Virus record (IMG/VR): IMGVR_UViG_3300049846_002024 | Location: 1-20,048 of that record | Source of the DNA: a virus | Length of the DNA: 20,048 nt | Direction: 5' to 3' (one strand) | Shown here: one piece after another, positions 5,069 to 12,592 of the stretch | Position numbering within the stretch: the stretch's first letter is position 1 | Layout of the letters: every line of letters begins with the position of its first letter | Position numbers and translations under genes: made by a program | Notes under the pieces: model-generated | What the model was told of the DNA's origin: nothing | The model's database searches: none | The model's input: only the letters and a program-made list of their open reading frames with translations

Positions 5069-5790
5069 TGCTCGTAACCGCACTGGGCGGTGTAGTAGCT
5101 GTTGGCGCGGGTGATGAACTTGCGGCCGTAATCGCGCAGTTCGTCGCCTGTCAGTTCCCAGATGTCGGGGAAGTCGCCGTGCGGGCGGGCGATCACCAGC
5201 AACGCGCGCTCTGGGACAACGCCGTACACGTAATCGATTGCCTTGGCGTATGCGCCGAGCTGGCAGCAGTAGTCCTCAACAAGCGCTGAATCGCGTTTGT
5301 TTTTGGAGGTCTTCCAATCCAAAAGCGTCAGCAGTTCGCTGGCGTCTTCGGGGGTCAGGTCGTCTCGCTGGGTGTAGTTGGTGTAGCCAAGGGCGTCGAA
5401 TTGGCCGGCGAAGCGGGTGGGGTGGTACACCGCGCACTCCTGCGCCACCAGCTGGACCCAGTGCTGCTCAAGGAATGGGCGGATGTTGCGCCAATACGCC
5501 CCAAACGCAAAGTGCTTTGGGTCGGGTAGTGGGTCACCGGCGCTGTGGGCTAGGAGCCAGGTCTCGATTTGCTCGTGGGTCCAGGTGCCACGGGCTTTAG
5601 CGGCGTCGCTAATTGCTGCAGCGTCAGGACGCTTTAGCCATTGCTCCAGCCGCTTTTTGCTGGTGCCCGTCTTGCCGAGGATCGACGTAACTGAATCAAG
5701 GCGACCGACTGGTGAGGTGTAGCCGCTCTTGTCGGGGAGCCGAGTGACAACGCCTCGCGGCTTTGGAAGTTCGGTGAGGCGTTGCGGCAT
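5065..5790 (-). CDS. PD-(D/E)XK nuclease, RecB/Cas4-like phage exonuclease
   Basis: This 241-residue protein carries the RecB-family nuclease motif set. The RGTWTH segment has a His near 72, Glu is at 118 (AQECAVY), GQFD has Asp 132, LLDWKTSK has Asp 158 and Lys 160, and YCCQLGAYAKA supplies the Q-x3-Y motif near 177-181. Such enzymes resect or trim DNA ends with two metal ions, and in phages serve recombination, DNA degradation or end processing. It follows the ssDNA-binding-like gene in one operon, consistent with a recombination/replication module. There are no Fe-S cysteine clusters as in classical Cas4, and no cas1/cas2 nearby, so a CRISPR adaptation role is unlikely. Confidence 0.85.
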   Translation of the reverse strand: MPQRLTELPKPRGVVTRLPDKSGYTSPVGRLDSVTSILGKTGTSKKRLEQWLKRPDAAAISDAAKARGTWTHEQIETWLLAHSAGDPLPDPKHFAFGAYWRNIRPFLEQHWVQLVAQECAVYHPTRFAGQFDALGYTNYTQRDDLTPEDASELLTLLDWKTSKNKRDSALVEDYCCQLGAYAKAIDYVYGVVPERALLVIARPHGDFPDIWELTGDELRDYGRKFITRANSYYTAQCGYEQ

Positions 5791-5793
5791 CGG

Positions 5794-5997
5794 CTACTGG
5801 TTGAGCAGGGCGGTGGTAATGGCGTCGATGGAGGCGTCGCTGAGGTACAGCGACTTGGCGATGCTTTGGGACTTGACGGCAGTGCGAAGAGCCAACGCAT
5901 TTGCGATGGCCTTCGCGTCTAGTTCGTTGACTGATGCGGCAAGCAGCTCCTCCTCTTCACTCAACCCGTCTTGATAGGTGTCGAGGAGGTGTTTCAC
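5794..5997 (-). CDS. Small acidic helical hypothetical protein
   Basis: This 67-residue protein starts at GTG 5997, overlapping the upstream TGA as GTGA. It is almost entirely helical and acidic at the N-terminus (LSEEEELLAASVNELDAKAI). There is no domain, signal peptide or membrane segment. It lies 3 nt before the nuclease gene, so it is probably co-expressed with it. Function unknown; a small modulator of the nuclease or of a host protein is only a guess. Confidence 0.6.
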   Translation of the reverse strand: MKHLLDTYQDGLSEEEELLAASVNELDAKAIANALALRTAVKSQSIAKSLYLSDASIDAITTALLNQ

Positions 5998-6236
5998 GCT
6001 GGGGTGGGTAGAGCTTTGCCCAAGGTTGCCGATGGGCGGACATGCACCACTACGACTGCACTCTCACCCGTGGTGCGGGTGTAGTTGCGGCAGGCGGCAT
6101 GGCAGCTGTCAACGTCTACCCACTGCTCTGCCTCTTCTGGAAAACGAGTCCAGTCGAGGTCCGCGCCAGGGCGTTGATGTGCCAAGGCGCGGAAGTACCC
6201 GCGTGCTGTTTTGATCAGGTAGCGGGTGACGGTCAC
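5994..6236 (-). CDS. Hypothetical protein
   Basis: I chose GTG at 6236 because it overlaps the TGA of the upstream ssDNA-binding-like gene (GTGA); the longer frame back to 6308 runs inside that gene. The 80-residue product (TVTRYLIKTARGYFRALAHQ, then QWVDVDSCHAACRNY and a beta-rich ESAVVVVHVRP) reads like a small alpha/beta fold. Two cysteines lie near the middle. No family is recognised. Overlaps on both sides tie it tightly to the recombination genes. Confidence 0.6.
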   Translation of the reverse strand: MTVTRYLIKTARGYFRALAHQRPGADLDWTRFPEEAEQWVDVDSCHAACRNYTRTTGESAVVVVHVRPSATLGKALPTPA

Positions 6237-6871
6237 TTGCTGCTGAACGGGTTGCCGCCGTCGGTCAGGCGCCAGATGTCGGCACCCGCAGCTTTCGCTG
6301 CTTCCCATGCAGCGTTGACCTTCTCGGCCACAGCCTTGTCCTTCTTGCGAAGGGCAGGCTTCATGTCAGCCGCGTAGCTGGTTTTTGGGCTGGTGACTTT
6401 GGTGATCTCCAAATCCCAAGCGGCCAGATCTTCGTAGTCCGGGTCGCCGGTTTTGCGGTCGATGTCACGCAAGAGCGACACCTGGGTGTAGCTCAGCACC
6501 TTCACTGCTTCGGCGTCGTAGTCGTACACGAAGAAAGCCGCGCACTTCTTGATGGCCTTGCGGTCAGTGGGCTGCTTGGTGTCGTAGTCGACTTCAAAAG
6601 CGACGGTCCCGCCGATCTGTTGCTCGTATTCAGCCAACACAGCGTCTGTCGGGTAATCGCCTGCAGCGATGCGCTTGGTTTTGCCGCCGTCAGCTTTGTC
6701 GAACCAGATTTCGTAACCGGTCAACGGCTCCTCACTAAGGATGGCGCACCTAAAGGGGTTAGGTAGTGTTTTGCCGATTTGAGACGGGTTGATGTAGCCA
6801 TCACGGCTGTTGCCGCTCTCGGTTTCCTTTGGGGCGAGTGAGGCAGAAAAGCTTTGCGAGAAGAAGGGCAC
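6233..6871 (-). CDS. Putative phage ssDNA-binding protein (OB-fold type)
   Basis: This 212-residue soluble protein starts at GTG 6871. The central part (KCAAFFVYDYDAEAVKVLSY, TQVSLLRDIDR, DPDYEDLAAWDLEITK) fits a pattern I remember from phage single-strand-binding proteins. In those, a hydrophobic strand pair is followed by EITQ-x-SI and D-x-x-W/Y-x-DP...YDI-x-IT. The C-terminus (GGNPFSSK) is not acidic, unlike T7 gp2.5 or T4 gp32, so partner contacts may differ. It lies ahead of a RecB-like nuclease in the same operon. The GGTAGG inverted repeat (6898-6916) lies about 30 nt upstream and probably controls it. The family assignment is inference. Confidence 0.5.
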   Translation of the reverse strand: MPFFSQSFSASLAPKETESGNSRDGYINPSQIGKTLPNPFRCAILSEEPLTGYEIWFDKADGGKTKRIAAGDYPTDAVLAEYEQQIGGTVAFEVDYDTKQPTDRKAIKKCAAFFVYDYDAEAVKVLSYTQVSLLRDIDRKTGDPDYEDLAAWDLEITKVTSPKTSYAADMKPALRKKDKAVAEKVNAAWEAAKAAGADIWRLTDGGNPFSSK

Positions 6872-6897
6872 TGTGGAAGGTGTTCGGTGATTTGGGC

Positions 6898-6916
6898 CCT
6901 ACCCTCCCTGGGTAGG
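6898..6916. promoter_or_regulatory. Operator-like perfect inverted repeat CCTACCC-N5-GGGTAGG
   Basis: CCTACCC (6898-6904) and GGGTAGG (6910-6916) are perfect complements with a 5-nt spacer, in the gap between the RHH gene and the ssDNA-binding-like gene. The GTAGG core is shared with 211-226, 7873-7888 and 10520-10542, suggesting one regulator. It has no T-run, so an operator is favoured over a terminator. Confidence 0.6.
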
Positions 6917-6926
6917 TGCGCGTACG

Positions 6927-7142
6927 CTACTGGGGGCGGTTGAGTTCGTCAACGGCTTCTGCCGAAAGTTGGCGCAGGGCTCGCTCGATGTACTCGCTTC
7001 GGTTGACGCCTTCGCGCCCTGCCAGGTAGGTCAGGATCTCCCAGCCGGTGTCAGTCATGTTCAGGCTGCGGCAACGCTTTAGCTCCCCCCAGTGAGTGGT
7101 GCGGGTGACCTGGGGCTTGGGCTGGACGATGTATTCGGGCAT
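6927..7142 (-). CDS. Ribbon-helix-helix transcriptional regulator
   Basis: This 71-residue protein has a basic N-terminal part, then the RHH pattern RSLNMTDTGWEILTYLAGRE followed by GVNRSEYIERALRQL (strand, helix A, turn NRSE, helix B). Similar RHH proteins are common in cyanobacteria. It should bind DNA as a dimer and probably regulates the operon. It is flanked by GTAGG-type operators at 6898-6916 and 7873-7888 and lies 27 nt after the HTH regulator gene. Which of the two proteins reads the operators cannot be told from sequence. Confidence 0.75.
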   Translation of the reverse strand: MPEYIVQPKPQVTRTTHWGELKRCRSLNMTDTGWEILTYLAGREGVNRSEYIERALRQLSAEAVDELNRPQ

Positions 7143-7169
7143 CTCGCGTCTGTTAAGTGCGGTGCGAGT

Positions 7170-7865
7170 CTATCTACCTAGGTGGCTTTCGATGTGTTCC
7201 CAGAGAGCGTCGCCGCTTAGGCCAATCAGCTTGCCGATTGCGTCCAAATCGTTCAGCAGGCGGTCGCTGCTCACCGTGTGGCTCAGAAGCAAGGGCTCCA
7301 TCGTCGGACAGTCGTAGGCGAGCTCGCGGAGCTTGGCGTACCAGTCAATGTCGTGCTTGGCGTAGTAGGCGCGCAGGAAGGCGCCCAGCACCCGAGAGGC
7401 GTCGTCGGCGTCTGCTGGGTCCATGCGGCGGCTTTCGCGCACTGGGAGCTGGCGTAGGCCGCAGAACGCTTCAAACATTCCTACCGGACCAAGTGCGAAG
7501 CCATCGCGGTCGAGCATGGGGATGGTGTGCTGCCACAGCTCCTTGAAGCGTTGCGGCAGTTTCGGTGGGTATCCCAGGGAGCTGGTGTCCTCAATCAGCT
7601 CCTCGGGGTGTCCGATGCTGCGAGCTAGCGCAGCGTTAAAGCAGCCCAGCGCCAGGAAGGTTTTGGGGGCCGGTTCCGTCAGTACGCCGCGGTTAAAGCC
7701 GCCGATGGTGCTGCTGTGGATCGCCTTCGTGCCCAGGTACTCCGTGGCGATCTTCATGAACTCTGTCTGGGTGAACTGCCCGCTCAGCGCCCGGAACGCA
7801 CTGGGGAATTGCAGGGCGCCCCGCTCAAGTGCGGTCAGCAGGGGTGGTGCCTGGTTTCCTTCCAT
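7170..7865 (-). CDS. HTH-domain phage regulator (repressor-like)
   Basis: I chose the ATG at 7865, giving 231 residues. An AGGG lies 8 nt upstream and the operator 16-mer (7873-7888) overlaps that leader. A TTG at 7892 and, more exotically, an ATT at 7943 behind a perfect Shine-Dalgarno are in-frame alternatives. Residues about 33-62 (QTEFMKIATEYLGTKAIHSS, then IGGFNRGVL) look like an XRE-type HTH. The C-terminal part (about 85-231) is helical and unrecognised, with no LexA-like Ser/Lys protease motif seen. It heads the early minus operon and is probably autoregulated through the operator. Confidence 0.6.
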   Translation of the reverse strand: MEGNQAPPLLTALERGALQFPSAFRALSGQFTQTEFMKIATEYLGTKAIHSSTIGGFNRGVLTEPAPKTFLALGCFNAALARSIGHPEELIEDTSSLGYPPKLPQRFKELWQHTIPMLDRDGFALGPVGMFEAFCGLRQLPVRESRRMDPADADDASRVLGAFLRAYYAKHDIDWYAKLRELAYDCPTMEPLLLSHTVSSDRLLNDLDAIGKLIGLSGDALWEHIESHLGR

Positions 7866-7872
7866 CTCGTTG

Positions 7873-7888
7873 ACCCTATGTAGGTAGG
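7873..7888 (+). promoter_or_regulatory. Operator-like 16-mer, copy 2
   Basis: ACCCTATGTAGGTAGG is identical to 211-226. It ends 8 nt upstream of the HTH regulator start codon and covers the likely ribosome-binding or transcription-start zone, as expected for an autoregulatory operator. Confidence 0.6.
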
Positions 7889-7960
7889 CCAAGAGTACAG
7901 GTGCGGAGCTGGGGAGGGGCGCATTTCTTTTTCCCCCTTTAATAAGTCACCTCCTTTGAG

Positions 7961-8165
7961 TGTCCGTGTTAGCTGAAACCCCTTGGGGGGTGAGGAGTTT
8001 GAACACGGACAGGTATCACGGTCTTACACGGACACTGTCCGCGCAACAACGATCCTTATTGAGAATGACCCCCAGTTATCACGGTCACTGTCCGTGTTCT
8101 GACCGAGATCATTTGGCCGTGTACTTTCCTTGCGCTGCATGGGATCTCGGCGATCACGGACACAA
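7961..8165. repeat. ACACGGACA iteron-like repeats with dyads
   Basis: TGTCCGTGTT (7961-7970) and AACACGGACA (8002-8011) form an inverted pair. CGGACACTGTCCG (8029-8041) is a palindrome around a central C. TGTCCGTGTT recurs at 8089-8098 and CACGGACACA at 8155-8164. TATCACGGTC is repeated at 8014-8023 and 8077-8086. CCGAGATC (8103-8110) pairs with GATCTCGG (8143-8150). Repeats in both orientations close to a helicase gene are typical of initiator-binding sites. Confidence 0.65.
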
Positions 8166-8220
8166 AAAGAGGGAGACTAATAAGGGCCTCCATCAAAAAG
8201 TGCGGGTTGTGCTGCCCCAG

Positions 8221-10470
8221 CTACACGACGTTGATGCCGTCGCCTTTGCTGGTGAGCATTTGCCGCGCACTGGTGCGGACTTGCAGCCGGGGGCGGTAGT
8301 GGAGCACCGTTTTGTTTTTGACGCGGGCGTTGGGGAGCGCTTCTGACTCGAGCACAGTCCCCACCAGCCGGTCCATGTACCGCCGCAGGGTGCGCTCGTT
8401 GAACTGAAGGTCCAGCAAGCTCATCCATTCGCTGGGGATGCGCCACTCGTCGTCGGTGACCCGGCGGAACGCGGCGCCAAGGGTTTCAAGTGGTGAGCTG
8501 TCGCCTTCGTTGGGGTTCATCCACTGCCAGATGCCGCTGTAGCCATCGCGGGTGACGTGCAGCTTGCGCCCCGCATAGCCGCCGCGGCTCTTCTCCACCA
8601 GCAGGTGGCGAGTCTTGTTGAACGACGGCGACGTTTTCTTCTGCTTGATGAGTTCGGGGTCGTAGTACACCCACATCTCTTCGCAGCTGGCCTTGATTTG
8701 CTCCGTGCCGCTGAACCGCAGGGGTTCGTCGCGGCTGGTGTGGTGCAGCACCATGAACGCCGCTTTGGGCCAGCTGATGCCGTTGTGGCGTACCAGCAGG
8801 CGGATGGGGTCGGCGTACGCAGGGTCGCCGATCTTCACGCCATGCACCGCCATGGACGCAAGGCAGTCGCAGATCACCAGATCCGGCGTGAACTCGCTCA
8901 GCGTCTGGACGATGGGGATCATGTCCTCAAACGTTGAACCAGATGAGATGCGCAGCCGGTCTGCGCACTCCTGAGGCTTGATGCCCTCAAGCACGAGGTC
9001 GCGCACCATGTCCTCATCGCTGCAATCGCTGGTGAGGATCAGCACGCGGCCGGGGGCATTGATTCCGTGGCGGGTGTTGCCAACGTCCACCGGCTGGCCG
9101 TTGAGGATGCGCCCAGCCAGGAAGCACGCCAGCGTCGTTTTGCCGCTGTGACTGCCACCCGCCAATACATGCACGCGCCGGGGGAGCAAGCCGTCGAGCA
9201 CATCTGATGCCACGTTGTCCGTGCGTCGAGCGTTGATGATTTCCTCCATGGTGCGGGGACCGCCGCTGCTCACCACGCCCAGGTACTGCTCCAGCCGCAG
9301 GCGGTACAGGTCCGAAGGGTCGACACCGAACTCCCGACGCGCCCGGCCTTCCCATGCCGCAAGCGCCGCGTGGTCGTGCGAGACCTCGTTCATCTTGTGC
9401 AGCATCTTTTTGAGCCCATCGACGTGCAGCTGGGCCTGCTCAATCGGAGGCAGCGACCACGTCGGCCACTGGAAGCCGTTGTTGCGGGCAAAGTGGAACA
9501 GCGAACCGATGCGAGCGCGTTGGTCCTCCGCAACGCTGCTGCGCGTCAGCGATGCGATGGTCTTCTCGGCGTTGTTGTTCTGGCCCCAGTCGTTGCGGGT
9601 GTTCCACTCGCTGTCCTCGACGATGGCGGTCGCAATGTCTCCACCGAACTCGTCAATCAGCCCGCAGATGATGCGGCGTACCTTCTCGTAGGTGCCGCTG
9701 CCACGCCCATCGCGATTTGGGCAAAACTCGAGTGCTTCCTTGGCAAGCTGCAACTTCTCGTGCGTCTTTAGGCGCTCCCAGGGCGTGGGGTCGTCCTCGC
9801 CGGAGCGGCGGCGCTCCTCCGGGCTGTCGGGAATTTGTTCGTCGAACTTGGCAATGATCCCCAGCAGTAGCCACTCGGGTGCGTCGGCCCACTGCACTTC
9901 AGCAGGTGAGTGGGCCTTCATCCACCGGTAGTACAGCGGGTGCTGGTGGGAGCTTTGGGGGTGGTCGCCGCAGATGACGGCATGGCGACCGGTGCCGGTG
10001 CCATTCATCCAGATGGCTTCGAGAACCACCTTGTCGTCGACTTTCCAGCTGGCGCTGCGGTTCTCGAGCTGGGGCCACCAGTGCGGAGGCACGCGCAGAA
10101 ACACCTTGCCGCGGCCTTTCTTGCCGCTCTCGTTGCACAGCGTGGCTGGCAACGTCTTGGGGCTGCGGTGGAAATGGTCGTGGAAGGCGCGTAGGGCCTG
10201 GGAGCCGGTGCCGTCGAAGTCCACGACCAGCAGACCGCCGCTTTCGGGCCCGGTGATGGCGCCTACCCCAATAAGTTTGCTGCTCTTCCACCGCTCGTAC
10301 GGGGTAGGGGATTTGTTGACCCGCAACACGTCTTCAAGGGTGCGACCGGAGCCCTTGTGGTTCCAGCCCTCCTCGAAACACACCTTGCTGTCGTCGTTGC
10401 CGCCGGTGAGGGCGTAGCGCCAGTGAGGTGGGAGCCCTTCCAGCAGGGCGGTTTGATCATCGCGGAGCAT
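8221..10470 (-). CDS. Phage primase-helicase (PrimPol-like N-terminus, RecA-like helicase)
   Basis: I chose the ATG at 10470 (749 residues); the frame is open to 10545, but that part covers the operator palindromes. Residues about 66-190 resemble a bifunctional primase-polymerase: GGLLVVDFDG has Asp 84 and Asp 86 as candidate metal ligands, with GKKGRGKVFLRVP and RHAVICG further on. Residues about 420-620 are a RecA-type ATPase, with Walker A GGSHSGKTT (Lys 444) and Walker B LVICDC (Asp 535), followed by VLHHTSR. The C-terminal 120 residues may be a winged-helix DNA-binding region (LQFNERTLRRYMDRLV). It would prime and unwind DNA for the phage polymerase transcribed divergently next door. No zinc-binding primase domain is seen. 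Confidence 0.85.
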   Translation of the reverse strand: MLRDDQTALLEGLPPHWRYALTGGNDDSKVCFEEGWNHKGSGRTLEDVLRVNKSPTPYERWKSSKLIGVGAITGPESGGLLVVDFDGTGSQALRAFHDHFHRSPKTLPATLCNESGKKGRGKVFLRVPPHWWPQLENRSASWKVDDKVVLEAIWMNGTGTGRHAVICGDHPQSSHQHPLYYRWMKAHSPAEVQWADAPEWLLLGIIAKFDEQIPDSPEERRRSGEDDPTPWERLKTHEKLQLAKEALEFCPNRDGRGSGTYEKVRRIICGLIDEFGGDIATAIVEDSEWNTRNDWGQNNNAEKTIASLTRSSVAEDQRARIGSLFHFARNNGFQWPTWSLPPIEQAQLHVDGLKKMLHKMNEVSHDHAALAAWEGRARREFGVDPSDLYRLRLEQYLGVVSSGGPRTMEEIINARRTDNVASDVLDGLLPRRVHVLAGGSHSGKTTLACFLAGRILNGQPVDVGNTRHGINAPGRVLILTSDCSDEDMVRDLVLEGIKPQECADRLRISSGSTFEDMIPIVQTLSEFTPDLVICDCLASMAVHGVKIGDPAYADPIRLLVRHNGISWPKAAFMVLHHTSRDEPLRFSGTEQIKASCEEMWVYYDPELIKQKKTSPSFNKTRHLLVEKSRGGYAGRKLHVTRDGYSGIWQWMNPNEGDSSPLETLGAAFRRVTDDEWRIPSEWMSLLDLQFNERTLRRYMDRLVGTVLESEALPNARVKNKTVLHYRPRLQVRTSARQMLTSKGDGINVV

Positions 10471-10519
10471 CAGTTTGGTAACGCGGCCAGGGAGAACGTA
10501 GCGGTGCCTGGCCGTGTCC

Positions 10520-10554
10520 GGTAGGTTTTGCGCACACCTACCCAAACCGGTTTG
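10520..10554. promoter_or_regulatory. Operator region between primase-helicase and polymerase operons
   Basis: GGTAGG (10520-10525) and CCTACC (10537-10542) form an inverted pair across 11 nt. It abuts the perfect 12-bp palindrome CAAACCGGTTTG (10543-10554). On the minus strand GGGTAGGTG here matches GGGTAGGTG at 6910-6918. The position between divergent replication genes suggests coordinated repression of both. Confidence 0.6.
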
Positions 10555-10599
10555 AAACGCCTACTGTCCCGGTTGCGTTCACTGCTGACTCGCGCACCA

Positions 10600-10788
10600 A
10601 TGTTCAAGCAAACCTTTGCTCTAGCCCCGGAAGAGCGGCGCGATTTGATACACGAGATCCAGCTGGATACGTTCCGGCACTTGGATATGGATGAAGTTCG
10701 TTGGGTCACGGCTTGGGCCCTGCTGCTGGCGGAGCGCAGCGATGACTGCATCCTGCGCATCTGGGAGGAGATCAATGGCCGACGTTGA
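10600..10788 (+). CDS. Small hypothetical protein upstream of DNA polymerase
   Basis: I chose the ATG at 10600 (62 residues); the frame is open from a TTG at 10528, but that would cover the operator. The product is helical and charged (LAPEERRDLIHEIQLDTFRH, then WVTAWALLLAERSDDCILRI). It has no known domain and overlaps the polymerase start by 14 nt. Its last codons contain the polymerase ribosome site GGGAGGAG. It may be a polymerase accessory factor or simply a leader gene; no evidence decides this. Confidence 0.6.
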   Translation: MFKQTFALAPEERRDLIHEIQLDTFRHLDMDEVRWVTAWALLLAERSDDCILRIWEEINGRR

Positions 10789-12592
10789 TCTCGCGCTTCT
10801 AAACGACCTGGAGAGGTTCGGTAGTGCGTTTGCGCTCGATATGGAAACGGCGCTGATCCCGCTGTGCTGGCAGGGGCGGGGGCAGCAGCGCCTGCTCCAG
10901 CTGCACAACGATCAGTACAGCAAGTGGTACGACCTGGCGTTGTGGGGCGACCCCCAGTGGGAGGCGCTGCGCATCTTCCTTGAGCAGCCGGGGCTGGAGG
11001 TGTACGGGCACAATCTCGCGTTCGACATCAAGTGCTTGATGGCGTCAGGGGTTGAGGTGCGCGGGAATCTGTACGACACGATGGTTGCCTCGCGCCTGAT
11101 CAATCAGGGGCAGGCCAACGTCAAGCACTCGCTCGGCGATGTGGCGCGACGGGTGCTGGGCAAGGTGATGGATAAGTCGCTCCAGGCGCAGGATTGGATG
11201 GCGGCGGAGCTCAGCGAGGCGGACCTCAAGTACGCCATGGAAGACGTGCGGGTGACGTGGGAATGCGCCCACTCGCTGCACGCACAGATCTACGAACAGG
11301 GCTTGCTGGAGACGTACCGCCTTGAGACCGCGCTGATTCCGGTGGTGGCGAGGATGGAACTCAAGGGCATGTACGTCGACACCGAGCAGCTCAAGTCAGC
11401 TCGCGAGTTCTACAGCGCCAACAAGACCGAGGGTGTGGCGTTTTATGTGTCCCTGCTGGATGAGCAGCTCAAGGAGCGGGGGCATGAGGGTCTACCGCGT
11501 TTGGCATCCGGTGAGGTGAACCTGAACGCCAAGGCCACCGGCAAAGTGCGCGACGGCACGAAAGTGCCAGCGGGTTTCAACATGGCGTCGCCCCGGCAAC
11601 ATGCGGCGTTCTGGGGCGAACTCGGAATCATCCCAAAGGACGCTGCCGGGAAGGTTTCGCTCGACAAGAAGAACCTCGCGACGTACCGCCATCACGAGAT
11701 TGTGCGGGCGTATGAGTTCTACAAGAAGGCGGAGAAGCGCTCCACCATGGCAGAGAAACTGCTGGAGCATGTTGGCGCAGATCAGCGCATACATGCACAG
11801 TTCATGCCACTCCAGACGGCTACGGGTCGCTTCAGCGCCAGCAATCCCAACTTACAGCAGATACCGCGCGACCCTGAGTTCCGCAACGCATTCACTGCGC
11901 CGGATGGCTATGTGTTGGTGCAGGCGGATTACAGCGCGATGGAACTGCGCTATTTGGCCGCAGTGGCTAAGTGCAAGCCGATGCTGGATGCGTTTAACAG
12001 CGGGGCTGATTTACACACCCGCACCGCTGCGTTGATGTACGGCATCAGCGACGACAAGGTCGAGAAGTCCCAGCGCAGCGCTGCCAAGGCGTGCAACTTC
12101 GGGTTGGCGTATTCGAGTGCGCCGGGCGGGCTGCAGTCTTACTTTGCGACGCTCGGGCTCTACATCTCGATGAAAGAAGCCCGGGAGTTTTACAACATGT
12201 GGCATACCGCTTACCCAGAAGTGGGTATTTGGCACCGCTGGTGTCAGCAGCAGGTCGACATCGGCAACCCAGTGCGCACCGCGATAGGCAGGCGCCGAGC
12301 GCTATACGGCGACGAGAACCGCGTCCAGATCTACGCCAACAACACGATCCAGGGCGGGTGCGCGGACATCATGAAGGCAGCGCTGATCTCGATTCACCAG
12401 CAGCTACCCGTCGGCGCGTCGCTGGTGGCCTGCGTTCACGACGAGGTTTTATGCGAATGCTGTATAGACCAGGCGGACGAGGTGCTCGGCCTCGTAATAG
12501 GGGAGATGCAAGATGCTGCTGTGCCCATCGTGTCTGATGCAGTCGTGATGAAGGCCGAAGGTGGAGTCGTGCGCAGCTGGGGCGAAAAGTGA
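10775..12592 (+). CDS. polA: Family A DNA polymerase with 3'-5' exonuclease
   Basis: I chose the ATG at 10775 because GGGAGGAG lies directly upstream; the longer frame is a shadow of the small gene. The 605-residue enzyme has the proofreading domain: ExoI Asp 22/Glu 24 (DMETA), ExoII Asp 84 (NLAFD), ExoIII Tyr 153 and Asp 157. The polymerase domain has motif A ADYSAMELR (Asp 385), motif B R434-x3-K438-x3-F442-x3-Y446, and motif C HDE at 555-557. It lacks the 5'-3' exonuclease domain, as phage replicative polymerases usually do. Phe at the position equivalent to E. coli 762 disfavours dideoxynucleotides. It replicates phage DNA with the divergent primase-helicase. Confidence 0.95.
   Translation: MADVDLALLNDLERFGSAFALDMETALIPLCWQGRGQQRLLQLHNDQYSKWYDLALWGDPQWEALRIFLEQPGLEVYGHNLAFDIKCLMASGVEVRGNLYDTMVASRLINQGQANVKHSLGDVARRVLGKVMDKSLQAQDWMAAELSEADLKYAMEDVRVTWECAHSLHAQIYEQGLLETYRLETALIPVVARMELKGMYVDTEQLKSAREFYSANKTEGVAFYVSLLDEQLKERGHEGLPRLASGEVNLNAKATGKVRDGTKVPAGFNMASPRQHAAFWGELGIIPKDAAGKVSLDKKNLATYRHHEIVRAYEFYKKAEKRSTMAEKLLEHVGADQRIHAQFMPLQTATGRFSASNPNLQQIPRDPEFRNAFTAPDGYVLVQADYSAMELRYLAAVAKCKPMLDAFNSGADLHTRTAALMYGISDDKVEKSQRSAAKACNFGLAYSSAPGGLQSYFATLGLYISMKEAREFYNMWHTAYPEVGIWHRWCQQQVDIGNPVRTAIGRRRALYGDENRVQIYANNTIQGGCADIMKAALISIHQQLPVGASLVACVHDEVLCECCIDQADEVLGLVIGEMQDAAVPIVSDAVVMKAEGGVVRSWGEK

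Larger units (their letters stand above)
7866..8220. promoter_or_regulatory. Repeat-rich control region or candidate origin
   Basis: No gene is seen between the primase-helicase stop and the HTH regulator. The stretch contains the operator 16-mer (7873-7888), an AAAGGAGGTGA on the minus strand (7957-7947), five ACACGGACA-type elements in both orientations, two TATCACGGTC repeats and an 8-bp dyad. It should hold the early minus-strand promoter. The position beside the replicative helicase also suits a replication origin. Confidence 0.55.

Noticed and set aside
5065-5790. Cas4 of a CRISPR adaptation module
   Set aside because: No cas1, cas2 or repeat array is nearby, and the Fe-S cysteine set of Cas4 is absent; a phage recombination nuclease fits better.
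7960-8346. 128-residue plus-strand frame over the repeat region
   Set aside because: The composition does not look like a protein, and it runs through dyads and into the antisense of the primase-helicase.
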